This document shows positions 1 to 8,738 of a stretch of DNA of 64,000 nucleotides, one piece after another; the first letter of the stretch is position 1, and every line of letters starts with the position of its first letter. Position numbers and translations under genes: made by a program. The DNA is taken from assembly GCA_022824495.1 (NCBI GenBank), contig JAJDZU010000024.1, positions 248,001 to 312,000 on the forward strand, read 5' to 3'. The stretch comes from Chloroflexota bacterium (GTDB lineage: Bacteria > Chloroflexota > UBA11872). The notes beneath the pieces are model-generated. The model searched no databases and was not told the DNA's origin. It was given only the letters and a program-made list of their open reading frames with translations.

Positions 1-1253
1 TAGGCCAGGTCCAGCACCCCATGGTGCGTCCGTCCGTCGTCGCCAACGATTCCGGCGCGGTCCACGCCCAGGATCACCGGCAGGTTCTGGATCGCAACGT
101 CGTGCACGATCTGGTCGAAGGCGCGCTGCAGGAAGGTGCTGTAGATACAGACCACGGGCCGCAGCCCCTGCGTGGCCAGCCCGGCGGCCATGGCCACCGC
201 GTGGCCCTCGGCGATGCCGACATCAAAGACCCGGTCCGGCAGCTCGCGTTGCATGTCGGCCAGCGCGGTGCCCTCGCACATCGCCGCGCTGATGGTCACG
301 ATACGGTCATCCTCGCGGGCCAGATCGGTCAGCGTACGGGCCAATACCTTGCTGTAGCTGGTGGCGTTGGCGGCCCCAACCGCCTGCGCGGTTCCGGGTT
401 GGTGCAGCGTCACCGGATCGGCTTCGGCCGCCGGCAGTCCCTTGCCCTTGCGCGTAAAGGCGTGGATCAGCACGGGCCGCCGGCGTTCGACGGCGGCTCG
501 AATGACATTCTCGAGCTCCGGTCGGTCATGGCCGTCCACCGGACCCACGTATTCGAAGCCAAATGCCGCGCAAAAGTCGGCCGCATCACCGTAGGGTTCC
601 GTCGGCTGCGTGGCCATCTGGGTCTCGGTAAAGCGCGCCTGGGCTTCCGGGTCGTCCGGCTTCCAGGTCTCGCGTCCGCGCCCCATGTTGCGGCTCAACG
701 CACCCACGTTCGGCGAAATCGACATGCCGTTGTCGTTCAACAGCACCACAAAGGGCAGACCCAGGTCGCCGGCCTGGTTGAGAGCTTCGAAGACCACGCC
801 AGACGTAAACGATCCGTCGCCGATGACGGCGACGGTGGCCGATGACTCGTCTCGCAATTGGGCGGCCACCGCAATCCCTACGCCAGCCGACACGCCAGTG
901 CCGGCATGCCCCGCCCCCATCACGTCGTGCGGGCTCTCTTCGCGCGCGGCGAAGCCGGACAATCCGTCGGGCTGTCGCAGCGTGGGGAAATCAGCGGCGC
1001 GGCCGGTCACCAATTTGTGCGGATATGTCTGATTGCTGGTGTCCCAGACAATCTTGTCGCTGGGACTCTCGAGCACGCGGTGCAGTGCCAGGGTGATCTC
1101 AACCACACCCAGATTGCTGGCCAGGTGCCCGCCGTTGGCATCGACGGTATCTACGATGAGCTGGCGAATCTCGCCGGCCAGGCGGTCGAGCTCCGCGTCC
1201 GTCATTGCACGCAGATCCGATGGATCCGCAATCCGGTCGAGTATGCGGTCCAT
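1..1253 (-). CDS. dxs: 1-deoxy-D-xylulose-5-phosphate synthase, N-terminal part (runs off the window)
   Basis: First enzyme of the MEP isoprenoid pathway: it condenses pyruvate and glyceraldehyde-3-phosphate using thiamine diphosphate. About 417 residues are present and the frame is open to position 1, so roughly the last third of a normal 620-640 aa protein lies outside. The N-terminus carries the DXS signature GGHLASNLGVVE. A thiamine-diphosphate motif GDGSFTSG is followed about 25 residues later by LNDNGMSIS, and a histidine-rich YPHKLVTG segment is present. ATG at 1253 is preceded by a GGGGGAG ribosome site. The gene diverges from an SDR gene across 117 bp and lies beside hopanoid genes, consistent with supplying precursor to squalene and hopanoids. 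Identification is secure. Confidence 0.95.
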   Translation of the reverse strand, partial: MDRILDRIADPSDLRAMTDAELDRLAGEIRQLIVDTVDANGGHLASNLGVVEITLALHRVLESPSDKIVWDTSNQTYPHKLVTGRAADFPTLRQPDGLSGFAAREESPHDVMGAGHAGTGVSAGVGIAVAAQLRDESSATVAVIGDGSFTSGVVFEALNQAGDLGLPFVVLLNDNGMSISPNVGALSRNMGRGRETWKPDDPEAQARFTETQMATQPTEPYGDAADFCAAFGFEYVGPVDGHDRPELENVIRAAVERRRPVLIHAFTRKGKGLPAAEADPVTLHQPGTAQAVGAANATSYSKVLARTLTDLAREDDRIVTISAAMCEGTALADMQRELPDRVFDVGIAEGHAVAMAAGLATQGLRPVVCIYSTFLQRAFDQIVHDVAIQNLPVILGVDRAGIVGDDGRTHHGVLDLA

Positions 1254-1370
1254 CACGCTCCCCCTTCTACAAGCACCCGAGCCGCGGGCGCTGTTCGATA
1301 CTGCCCGCTGAACGGGGATTCACGCAATACTAATGCCCCCGTCCCACGAGGTGCCCGACGTCTATCTGGC

Positions 1371-2123
1371 ATGGATATCGCCGGCTCCACCGCCCTCGTG
1401 ACGGGCGCCAGCAGCGGGATCGGACGCGCCGTCGCCATCGGCCTGGCGAAGGCCGGCGCCCAAGTAGTCGGACTTGGGCGCGACCGGCGAGCCCTCCGCT
1501 CGCTCGCGGAAACCGGCGGCGTGACCGTGCGACACGTGAACTTTGAATCTGCCGGCGAACTCCAGCGATTCGTGGAACAGTCGCTGCCCGAACTTCCGCC
1601 GGTCGACATCCTGGTCAACTGCGCCGGATCCGGACGCTACGGGCCATTGGCCGAGCACAGTACCGAGGACATTGACCGGCTGCTGGACGTGAACGTCCGC
1701 GTCCCAATTTTGCTTACAAAGGCCGTGCTGCCCGGCATGCGGCAGCGAGGTTGCGGTCGTGTTGTGAATGTCGCCTCGATAGCGGGCCGCCTAGGCGTGC
1801 CAAACGAGACGGTCTATAGCGCGTCCAAGGGCGCGCTGGCCGTGTTCAGCCGGGCCCTGGATGCGGAGCTGGCGGGAACAGGCGTGGGGGTGACAGTCGC
1901 TATTCCGGGTGTGGTGCGGACGGCCTTCTTCGAACGGCGCGGCGCGCCCTACGACCGTCGCTGGCCGCGGCCGCTACCGCCCGCACGCGTGGCGCGGGCG
2001 ATTGTTCGCGCCATTGGACGCGATCAATCCGAAGTCGTCATACCAGGCTGGCTGCGGATTCCAATCTGGATGCAAGCCACGCTGCCCAGCCTCTACGGAC
2101 GACTGGAGCGTTGGTTTGGCTAG
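1371..2123 (+). CDS. Short-chain dehydrogenase/reductase (classical SDR)
   Basis: A 250-aa NAD(P)-dependent oxidoreductase of the classical SDR family. It has the glycine-rich cofactor motif TGASSGIG near residues 11-18, the NCAG structural motif, a catalytic serine in NVASIAG and the YSASK active-site motif. Substrate cannot be told from sequence. ATG 1371 is chosen because the SDR fold begins directly after it; the open frame extends about 500 bp upstream, but that part lies opposite dxs. No convincing ribosome site precedes the ATG, so the message may be leaderless or start upstream. It converges with hpnH, with only 9 bp between the stops. A role in isoprenoid or hopanoid metabolism is suggested only by position. 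Confidence 0.85.
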   Translation: MDIAGSTALVTGASSGIGRAVAIGLAKAGAQVVGLGRDRRALRSLAETGGVTVRHVNFESAGELQRFVEQSLPELPPVDILVNCAGSGRYGPLAEHSTEDIDRLLDVNVRVPILLTKAVLPGMRQRGCGRVVNVASIAGRLGVPNETVYSASKGALAVFSRALDAELAGTGVGVTVAIPGVVRTAFFERRGAPYDRRWPRPLPPARVARAIVRAIGRDQSEVVIPGWLRIPIWMQATLPSLYGRLERWFG

Positions 2124-2132
2124 GCAGGCGAC

Positions 2133-3143
2133 CTAGCGCAGCGCGCTGGCCAGGGCGCGAACTGATTCCTTGGCCGACGAGGCGGTATCCAGCACCGCCG
2201 TCGGCTCGTACCCGCAATGCGCCATGCAGTTGGCGCAGCGCGGATCCTTCCCGCGGCCGTAGGCGTCCCAATCGGTGGTTTCCAGCAGCTCGGCGTAAGA
2301 CTCCGCGTAACCGTCGGCCATCAGGTAGCAGGGCCGCTGCCAGCCGAAGATGGAGTAGCTGGGGATTCCCCAGGCGGTGCACTGGTAGTCGACTTTGCCT
2401 TCGAGGAAATCAAGGAAGCGCGGGCTGTGGTTCAGGCGCCAGCGATCGCGCCGACCCTCGGCAAAGGCCTCGCTGAAGACCGCTCGGGCATGGTCAACGG
2501 GCAGGAAGTGCTCCTGGTCGGGCGCCTTCTCGTAGGCGTAGCCCGGCGAGATCATCATGCTGTCCACGTTCAACTCGTCGTTTAAGAAGTCCAGTACCGC
2601 CCGAACGTCCTGCACGGAATCCTGGGTGAAGAAGGTTGTGTTGGTCGTGACGCGGAAGCCGGCCTTCTGCGCCGCCTTGATGGCGTCGACGGCCACCTCG
2701 AAGACGCCGTCGCGCGCCACGGACTGGTCGTGCCGCTCCTTCAAACCGTCCAGGTGAATGGCGAACGCGAAGTAGGGCGAAGGCGTGAACAGGTGCAGCT
2801 TCTGCTCCAGCATGATGGCGTTGGTGCACAGGTACACGAACTTGCGCCGGCGCACGAGTTCGTCGGTGATGCGGTCGATCTCGGGATGGATCAGCGGCTC
2901 GCCGCCGGCGATGGAGACCATCGGCGCGCCGCTTTCCTCGATTGCCGCCAGCGCCTGCTCCACCGGCATGCGCCGCCGCAGGGTCTCGGTGGGATGCTGG
3001 ATCTTGCCGCAGCCCTCGCAGGCCAGGTTGCAGGCGTAGAGCGGCTCGAGTTCCACGATCAGCGGAAACTTCTCACGCCCCCGCAGCCGCTGGCGAAAGA
3101 GATACCACCCCACCGCCAGGCTCTGACGCAGTGGAACGCCCAT
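2133..3143 (-). CDS. hpnH: Hopanoid-associated radical SAM protein, adenosylhopane synthase type
   Basis: A 336-aa radical SAM enzyme. In the HpnH family it adds the 5'-deoxyadenosyl group to diploptene, making adenosylhopane, the first step toward extended C35 hopanoids. The [4Fe-4S] motif CNLACEGC (Cys38, Cys42, Cys45) is intact and is followed by GGEP in the SAM-binding region. A C-terminal cysteine set (CANCMAHCG) is typical of the family. It lies on the same strand as shc-hpnE-hpnD-hpnC but about 3.7 kb away, separated by toxin-antitoxin and restriction-modification genes. Extended hopanoids are therefore likely. No clear ribosome site precedes ATG 3143. Confidence 0.92.
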   Translation of the reverse strand: MGVPLRQSLAVGWYLFRQRLRGREKFPLIVELEPLYACNLACEGCGKIQHPTETLRRRMPVEQALAAIEESGAPMVSIAGGEPLIHPEIDRITDELVRRRKFVYLCTNAIMLEQKLHLFTPSPYFAFAIHLDGLKERHDQSVARDGVFEVAVDAIKAAQKAGFRVTTNTTFFTQDSVQDVRAVLDFLNDELNVDSMMISPGYAYEKAPDQEHFLPVDHARAVFSEAFAEGRRDRWRLNHSPRFLDFLEGKVDYQCTAWGIPSYSIFGWQRPCYLMADGYAESYAELLETTDWDAYGRGKDPRCANCMAHCGYEPTAVLDTASSAKESVRALASALR

Positions 3144-3210
3144 GAAGAACCATTCACCGTCGCGAGGCTGCCGCCAAACCTACGACGGGAGCGCGCGAGC
3201 GTCCAGAGTC

Positions 3211-3555
3211 CTACAGGCCGAGGACCAGACGAAGGCTATCGTCAATGCGCGCCATCACCTGGGGCGGCGCCTGCCCAACCGGTTCCGAGAGATAGGCTCG
3301 GTCAACGGTCACCAGTTGCGTCACGTTGACCACCGATGGTCGAGCGAGCCCGGCTTCCGACGCCGACATAACGATATTGCCGGGAGCGGCGGCCAGCCGC
3401 AGGTTTGTTGTCAGCGCCAGCCCTAGGACCGTCCGAAGCCGGCTACGGTTGAAGGCGTCCGCCTGCACGATGAGCACGGGTCGTCGAAACCCAGGTTCGG
3501 ATCCTCGCGGCTCGTCCAGGTCGGCCCAGCAAATGTGGCCCCGCTCGACTACCAC
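3211..3555 (-). CDS. MazF/PemK-type mRNA-interferase toxin
   Basis: A 114-aa protein with the PemK/MazF fold pattern: an N-terminal GHICWADLD strand, RPVLIVQADAFN, an LALTTNLRL core and PSVVNVTQLVTVDR toward the C-terminus. Family members are sequence-specific endoribonucleases neutralised by the partner antitoxin. The start is GTG at 3555, overlapping the end of the antitoxin gene by 7 bp, which implies translational coupling in the usual antitoxin-then-toxin order. It probably stabilises the neighbouring restriction-modification island. The toxin target sequence cannot be predicted. Confidence 0.88.
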   Translation of the reverse strand: MVVERGHICWADLDEPRGSEPGFRRPVLIVQADAFNRSRLRTVLGLALTTNLRLAAAPGNIVMSASEAGLARPSVVNVTQLVTVDRAYLSEPVGQAPPQVMARIDDSLRLVLGL

Positions 3556-3785
3556 TCGTCAGCCGCGAGACTCCGCCCTTGCATGCGGCGCAGTTCGGGC
3601 GCCAACTGACTCGGCTGCTCGCGATAGACCTCGTCCAGCAGTGCCGTGATGTGCTCGTCGCGGCGCCTCGCGAGGTATTCGGAAACGGCGGTGGCGTAGA
3701 GCTTGCTGCGAGTTACGCCCAGTTCCCTGGCCAACTCGTCGGCCGCCTGGAACAGATCATCGGGAAGCGAGATTGCCGTTTTCAT
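3549..3785 (-). CDS. Ribbon-helix-helix antitoxin of the MazE/CopG type
   Basis: A 78-aa protein starting MKTAISLPDDLFQ, the typical N-terminal beta strand of a ribbon-helix-helix DNA-binding domain, followed by two helices. The acidic C-terminal half would wrap the toxin. It overlaps the toxin gene by 7 bp and precedes it, the standard operon order. Such antitoxins usually repress their own promoter together with the toxin. A TATGAT -10 box lies only 7 bp upstream of ATG 3785, so transcription probably begins at or next to the start codon and the message would be leaderless. Confidence 0.88.
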   Translation of the reverse strand: MKTAISLPDDLFQAADELARELGVTRSKLYATAVSEYLARRRDEHITALLDEVYREQPSQLAPELRRMQGRSLAADEW

Positions 3786-3791
3786 ACCGAG

Positions 3792-3821
3792 ATCATACCT
3801 CAGTCTGACCCCTGATGTCGC
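3792..3821 (-). promoter_or_regulatory. Probable leaderless promoter of the toxin-antitoxin pair
   Basis: On the minus strand a TATGAT -10 hexamer (3792-3797) and a GCGACA -35-like hexamer (3816-3821) are separated by 18 bp. The -10 box ends about 7 bp before the antitoxin ATG (3785), leaving no room for a ribosome site. The rest of the 207-bp gap (3786-3992) shows no gene that I can support. Confidence 0.45.
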
Positions 3822-3992
3822 GTCCGCGGCAAGGTTGTCACCAGCTTTGGGCCCATCAGATAGCTGTAGGTGCCGGTGGGACCATGCGAACGTGCATTGG
3901 CACCGTGATGGACCCAGGATAGGAATTAACCTCCGTTCACCCCATGCTGTTCGTGCACGGTAGCTTCGGCGCGATGCATCGATTCAGCGCGA

Positions 3993-4721
3993 TCAGCGCG
4001 GCTTCAGGCTGTGCCCATCGAAGTCATATGCGTCGCTGTTGCGCTCGGCCACGACCCTTAGCGCATCCGTGATGACACGGTCCAGCTCGAACTCCGAGTC
4101 CGGCTGGCCCACTCTGGCGAACGGAATCGTGGACTGTTCCGGGCTGGCTGATACAAGCCCGAGGTAGAAGCTCTCAAATTGCTCGTCGCGGCCTGCTGGG
4201 TCTTGGCGGCCCGTAAACAGCCTGAGGCCACGGTGAGCATTCTCAATTGTCGGAGAGCGGCGGCTCGTTCCGTCGTGGCGGGCACCTTCGTCAAATACGA
4301 AGAGTCCAACCAGCGTGGCGTATGGGAAGCGACGGTGAAGCGTGACGGCCTCGAACAGCATGTCACCTCGCCGGTTAGTGAAGTTCTTCTGGTAGTTCTT
4401 CGTTCGCAGGTCGGGGAAGCTGATGCACTTGACCGAGAACGCAAGAAGTAAGCCGGCCTCTTCGGTCGCCCAGGTCACGTCGACTCGCTTATCACCAATC
4501 CCTCCAGCCATCCGGCGCTCGGCTCCAGAAACGCGGTTGCCGCTGGCAACAGGGCGTGCGCCAGATAATCCGCGCTGTCGCAGACACTCGGCGACCACTT
4601 GGGCAATGGCGGCCGACATCAACTCCGAATAGCGCTTCTTGTCGCTGGCGCGTGCCTTAAGGGATGGTTTCGGCTCGAGCCCACACAGCACATTGAGCAG
4701 TCGCTGATGATCGGTGCTCAT
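3993..4721 (-). CDS. Predicted type II restriction endonuclease
   Basis: A 242-aa protein not recognised from a named family but placed as the partner of the DNA methylase: its ATG overlaps the methylase stop in an ATGA. A PD-(D/E)XK-like core is visible: Asp81 in GDKRVDVTW, then a hydrophobic strand ending SVK (Ser96, Lys98), with the usual Glu/Asp of (D/E)XK replaced by serine. An upstream helix and the later FVFDEGARHDG segment fit the fold. The region is visibly lower in GC than its flanks. Cleavage specificity is unknown. The endonuclease call rests on context plus the motif, so it is likely but not certain. Confidence 0.7.
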   Translation of the reverse strand: MSTDHQRLLNVLCGLEPKPSLKARASDKKRYSELMSAAIAQVVAECLRQRGLSGARPVASGNRVSGAERRMAGGIGDKRVDVTWATEEAGLLLAFSVKCISFPDLRTKNYQKNFTNRRGDMLFEAVTLHRRFPYATLVGLFVFDEGARHDGTSRRSPTIENAHRGLRLFTGRQDPAGRDEQFESFYLGLVSASPEQSTIPFARVGQPDSEFELDRVITDALRVVAERNSDAYDFDGHSLKPR

Positions 4722-6430
4722 TGCGAGCGAGTCCGCGCGAACCTGCGCGAGCGGAGTATGTCCCGCGTCTTTCTTACCTGCGATAAGAGGACGGCGTTCG
4801 ATGCACGTTGCTGACCGAGCAGTACTTCGTCGACCCTGGCCCGGATGTCGTCATGCGCCGCAGAGCGAAGCAGACGTCCCGTGGATGCTTCCATGGACCG
4901 CAATTCACGCGCGCAACGCTCAATAGTCCGAGGCGATGGGACAGGTAGCTGTGCTGCTTCACGAGGCTCCATTTTCAAAACCCCGCCGCCGTATGAGCGG
5001 CCAGCAATTTCGGCGCCGAGAGCGGTAACGGAATTGAGCGCCGCAAGAGGCAGCAGTTCCCAGTCGCGTCGAAACGGTGCGTGGAGGCGCAGTCCATGTA
5101 CTGAGTTCAGGGCATGAACTCTGGCCGCGTTGGCAATCAGGCGTGGAGAGTCGTGGCTCATATAAGTGACGAACATGTCGGGGAGCTTCGGCAGTGGAAC
5201 GCTCCACCAGGGACGACGAACCCGACACTTGTAGGCCTGATGGACTTTCTGCTGCTCACCGATTTCTACGTACGTGCGGGCAGCTGGGGATCGCAGGTCG
5301 TCGCCCGGATAGAAGAGTTGCGTTTTGGAGTTTCGTTCCGTGAGCTCACGATGAACGTCGCGCGAGTACGCAAGGTTCTTGAGAGCACCTGATCCTGGCG
5401 GAAGCACATCGATGAGATCGCTCGGACCAAGATTCAACCGGTTCGCTTGAGCCTTTGACATTCGAAAGTACGTGTTGTTCCCAGTTACAGCGCCGAGGTG
5501 AACTGTGCCCCACCGAGACAGGGGCACGAAGTCCTGTGAATCAAGCAACTCTCTGTAGAAGTCGAAAGATTCTCCAGCGACCAACGCCGACGTCCATTTC
5601 GTCTCCTCCGGGGCCGGAGTCCAGTTCCTGCGCGTGACCTGGTGACGTTGCAAACTCTCCAGGTCTTTTGCCTGCACGAGTTCGATGGAATCGGTGGAGC
5701 CTCGTCCTTCGGCGAGCAGCAGAACAATCTCGCTGATCACACCGGGAAACACTCGCGTATCGAATGTCACCAGTGTGACCCGGGCAAACTGGCACATCAG
5801 GTATCGGCGGACGGGGGCGGCGTACCTGACATGTAGAAGCTCGGCGGGAAGAACCAGTGCCAAGCGCCCGTCCCTATTGAGGAATTGAGAGGCGTGCACA
5901 ACAAATGCCGCCCAGGAATTAGCTAGGCCATCAAGCTGAACGCCTCCCGCAGCCGCGGCGCGTTGCGCCTTCGCCCTGGCGTTGCCAGCGAACGACTGGT
6001 ACCGCACAAACGGTGGGTTTCCGATCACGGCGTCGGCCGTCGGCGTCGGCCGTATGTCAAAGAAGTCGGCTGTCTCAACTCGCGTATTGGCGTGTAGCGA
6101 CGCAATGGTTGAACGCGCGATTTCGCTGGCGACCGCGTCAAGTTCGAAGCCCAAGATTGAGGCAGCCGGCTGCTCTCCGAGATCGCTCAGGTCCTTTAGC
6201 CGCTGCGAGGCCGCGGCCAGAAAAGCTCCTTCTCCGCAAGAGGGTTCGACGACCGTGTCACGTGATCCGCGGATGGCCCATTCCGCTAGAAAGTTCGCGA
6301 TCTGCGGAGGCGTATAGAAAGCCCCGCGAGCTTTCAACGGCGAAACAGCGACGGTCAGACACCCTTCACGACTGATGAAAAAACCGTAGCACGCATGGAC
6401 CGCCACCTGCCTGCCAGGCGCTTTCGACAC
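4718..6430 (-). CDS. N6-adenine DNA methyltransferase of a type II restriction-modification system (Eco57I/TaqI class)
   Basis: A 570-aa gamma-class adenine methylase. It has motif X around residues 37-43 (AFYTPPQ), SAM-binding motif I in VEPSCGEGAFL (61-71) and catalytic motif IV NPPF (138-141) followed by VRYQSF. The C-terminal 300 residues would hold the target-recognition domain. The annotated start is GTG 6430. The conserved part begins only around residue 33, so a start further in (a TTG just before KARGAFYT) is possible. The gene is translationally coupled to the downstream endonuclease and would protect host DNA. Lower GC than the hopanoid genes on both sides suggests acquisition by transfer. 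Confidence 0.88.
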   Translation of the reverse strand: MSKAPGRQVAVHACYGFFISREGCLTVAVSPLKARGAFYTPPQIANFLAEWAIRGSRDTVVEPSCGEGAFLAAASQRLKDLSDLGEQPAASILGFELDAVASEIARSTIASLHANTRVETADFFDIRPTPTADAVIGNPPFVRYQSFAGNARAKAQRAAAAGGVQLDGLANSWAAFVVHASQFLNRDGRLALVLPAELLHVRYAAPVRRYLMCQFARVTLVTFDTRVFPGVISEIVLLLAEGRGSTDSIELVQAKDLESLQRHQVTRRNWTPAPEETKWTSALVAGESFDFYRELLDSQDFVPLSRWGTVHLGAVTGNNTYFRMSKAQANRLNLGPSDLIDVLPPGSGALKNLAYSRDVHRELTERNSKTQLFYPGDDLRSPAARTYVEIGEQQKVHQAYKCRVRRPWWSVPLPKLPDMFVTYMSHDSPRLIANAARVHALNSVHGLRLHAPFRRDWELLPLAALNSVTALGAEIAGRSYGGGVLKMEPREAAQLPVPSPRTIERCARELRSMEASTGRLLRSAAHDDIRARVDEVLLGQQRASNAVLLSQVRKTRDILRSRRFARTRSQ

Positions 6431-6481
6431 AAGCTACTGTGCTGGAGGCTTGGCAAGTCGCCGAGAGCAACTGCCGCCGCG

Positions 6482-6772
6482 TCAGGGCGAATCCTCGTCG
6501 GGCTCGAAGCTGATCTTGAGCCGTATCCCGGCGGCCTGGGCGAATTTCTCGAGCGTGCGGGTGGAGGGGTGGGCGCGTCCGCTTTCGAGGCGGGCCACGA
6601 CCGACTGGGTGGTTTGCATGCGTTCGGCCAGTTGTGCCTGCGTGAGCCCGGCGTTCGAACGCGCCTCGATCAGGACCCGGGCCAGCCGGAACCCTGGGGC
6701 GAGTTCGTCATAAGCCTCTCGGTAGGCGGGATCGCGCAGCCACGTCGTGTGTAGGGATTGAACATTGCTCAT
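6482..6772 (-). CDS. XRE-family helix-turn-helix regulator, HigA antitoxin-like
   Basis: A 96-aa protein with one HTH_3 domain: AGLTQAQLAERMQTTQSVVARLESGRAHPS is a textbook XRE helix-turn-helix. The leading WLRDPAYREAYDELAP segment is typical of HigA-type antitoxins, which normally follow a HigB toxin. No toxin ORF is present on either side: upstream there are only 70 bp before the end of shc, and downstream is the methylase, 51 bp away on the same strand. It may be an orphan antitoxin or may act as a controller protein for the restriction-modification genes behind it. Confidence 0.85.
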   Translation of the reverse strand: MSNVQSLHTTWLRDPAYREAYDELAPGFRLARVLIEARSNAGLTQAQLAERMQTTQSVVARLESGRAHPSTRTLEKFAQAAGIRLKISFEPDEDSP

Positions 6773-6842
6773 GCCATGAGCTTACGAACGCTTCGCAACT
6801 CCAGCTAGATATCCCGGTTTGACCTGCTGCGACCTGACGCTG

Positions 6843-8738
6843 TCACAGGTCGTCCTCGTCCCGCCCCACTTTCCTGGCGTACCGCCCCAGCGCCATCAAC
6901 GGAAATATCAGTCGATAGAAGTGATAGTTGATGTAGAAAGCGCCGGGGAAGCCGGTGCCGGTGTAGTGGTCTTCGTCCCAGTTGCCGTCGTCGCGCTGGG
7001 TGCGAATCAGAAACTCAACGCCGGGTTGAACCGCCGGCGAATCCGCGTTCGCCTCCAACAGGGCTATCAGAGCCCAGGCCGTTTGGGAGGCGGTGCTGGC
7101 GCCGCGGCCTATCCAGGCGGGGTCGTCGTAGGACCGCAGGTCTTCGCCCCAGCCCCCGTCGGCGTTCTGGTGAGCTTCCAGCCAGGCCACGGCGCGACGC
7201 AGCGCGGGATCGCTCGTCGGCGTCCCCGCGGCGACCAGCGCCGGCACCACCACACTCAGCCCGTAGACGTGATTGGCGCCCCAGCGGCCGAACCAGGAGC
7301 CGTCGGTTTCCTGCTCGGCGCGCAGCCAGGCCAGACCTCGTCGCGCCGTTTCGGTGCCCAGCGCCTCTTCCTGCGCCAGGAAGTGCAGCGCACGCGCGGA
7401 CACATCCGCCGCCGGCGGGTCGATGACCTCGCCGAAGTCGCGGAACGACGGCCGACGGCACAGCGTGTTGGTGTTATCGGCGTCGAACGCGCCCCAGCCG
7501 CCATTGCGCGACTGCATGCCTTCAATCCAGCCGCGTGCGCGGACCAGCGCGGCGTCGACACGGTCGGGATCGGGATGGTCGACCCGCCGCAGCGCCAGCC
7601 CGACTTCGGCGGTGTCGTCGACGTCGGGATAGTTGTCGTTGGCGAACTCGAAAGCCCAGCCTCCGGGCGCGAGCTGGGGCCGCCGGACGCTCCAGTCGCC
7701 CTTCACGCGGACTTCCTGGTCCAGCAGCCAGTCCGCCGCTTGAACGAGTCGCGGATCATCGCCGGGCGTGCCGGAGTCGGTAAGCGCCTCGATGGCCATG
7801 GCGGTGTCCCACACGGGCGACTGGCAGGCTTCCAGACGACGCGTGTGTCCGTCGTCGATGCTGAACGTGTCAAGTCCGTCCAGGGCCTGCGCGATCATCG
7901 GGTGGTCCAGCGGATAGCCGCGCAGCGTCAGCGCCAGGATTGAGTTGACCCACGCCGGCTGGATGCCGCCCCAGGATCCGTCACGCTCCTGTCGCCGCAC
8001 GATCCAGGCTTCGGCGCGGCTCAGCGCCGCCTTGCGCAACCACCGGATTGGACGCTTCTGGTACCAGCGAAGCAGTCGGTCGACGTGGTTGAAGACCCCC
8101 GTCCAGGTCAGGAGCGATTGGTCCATCGGCGGCACGCGATGCGTGCGTAGTTCGTCAATCGGAAACGGCGCGGGGCACACGGGCTCATGGGAACGAACGA
8201 TCGTCAACGCCACGTAGGTCTGGCGCGCCCAGCAGGCGAAGTCGTAGATGTTGAGCGGCCACCAGGGCGGCAGCAGCATGACCTCCGGCGGCATGGCCGG
8301 CACGTCGTCCCACGACCACCAGCCGTTCAGCGCCAGCCAGAAGCGCGTGAAGGTCCGGGTCGCTTCCACGCCGCCCTGCTCGCGGATCCAGGCCGCCGTC
8401 TGCTGCATGGGAGCGTCGTCCGGCTGGTCGCCGGCCAGCCGCAGCGCCACGTAGGCCTCGGTGGTGGTGTGCAGGTCGGGCGGGCCGCCGTGGAAGTTGG
8501 CCCAGGTCCCGTCCGGCTGGCGGCGCGAGCGAATCCAGCGGGCCGTTCGTTCGGTGGTGCCGGCATCCAGGATGCCCAGGTAGCGACGCAGGAACAGGTC
8601 CTCGGCCTCGATGGTGACGTTGCTTTCCAGCTCGCCTTTCCACCAGCCGTCGGGATCCTGCAAGCCCAGCACATACCGGCGCGCCCGTTCGATGGCGTTG
8701 GAAAGCGCGTTGGGCCGCGCGGAAACTTCGACACTCAT
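6843..8738 (-). CDS. shc: Squalene-hopene cyclase
   Basis: A 631-aa cyclase that converts squalene to hopene/diplopterol at the cytoplasmic membrane. The catalytic acid motif DVDDTA is near residue 374, and QW repeats (QxxxGxW) recur through both barrel domains, for example QDPDGWW, QERDGSWGG, QSRNGGWGAF, QETDGSWFGRWG and QNADGGWGED. Length matches the family. ATG 8738 overlaps the hpnE stop as ATGA and starts a typical SHC N-terminus; a longer reading of the frame would run into hpnE. It is the last gene of the hpnC-hpnD-hpnE-shc operon, so the whole squalene-to-hopanoid route is co-transcribed. Confidence 0.96.
   Translation of the reverse strand: MSVEVSARPNALSNAIERARRYVLGLQDPDGWWKGELESNVTIEAEDLFLRRYLGILDAGTTERTARWIRSRRQPDGTWANFHGGPPDLHTTTEAYVALRLAGDQPDDAPMQQTAAWIREQGGVEATRTFTRFWLALNGWWSWDDVPAMPPEVMLLPPWWPLNIYDFACWARQTYVALTIVRSHEPVCPAPFPIDELRTHRVPPMDQSLLTWTGVFNHVDRLLRWYQKRPIRWLRKAALSRAEAWIVRRQERDGSWGGIQPAWVNSILALTLRGYPLDHPMIAQALDGLDTFSIDDGHTRRLEACQSPVWDTAMAIEALTDSGTPGDDPRLVQAADWLLDQEVRVKGDWSVRRPQLAPGGWAFEFANDNYPDVDDTAEVGLALRRVDHPDPDRVDAALVRARGWIEGMQSRNGGWGAFDADNTNTLCRRPSFRDFGEVIDPPAADVSARALHFLAQEEALGTETARRGLAWLRAEQETDGSWFGRWGANHVYGLSVVVPALVAAGTPTSDPALRRAVAWLEAHQNADGGWGEDLRSYDDPAWIGRGASTASQTAWALIALLEANADSPAVQPGVEFLIRTQRDDGNWDEDHYTGTGFPGAFYINYHFYRLIFPLMALGRYARKVGRDEDDL

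Noticed and set aside
858..1370. Extended N-terminus of the first SDR gene
   Set aside because: The upstream part is antisense to dxs and adds no SDR sequence; ATG 1371 gives a normal-length protein.
3481..3500. GGTTCGGATCC string resembling a tRNA T-loop
   Set aside because: It lies inside the MazF-like coding sequence and no acceptor, D or anticodon stems can be drawn.
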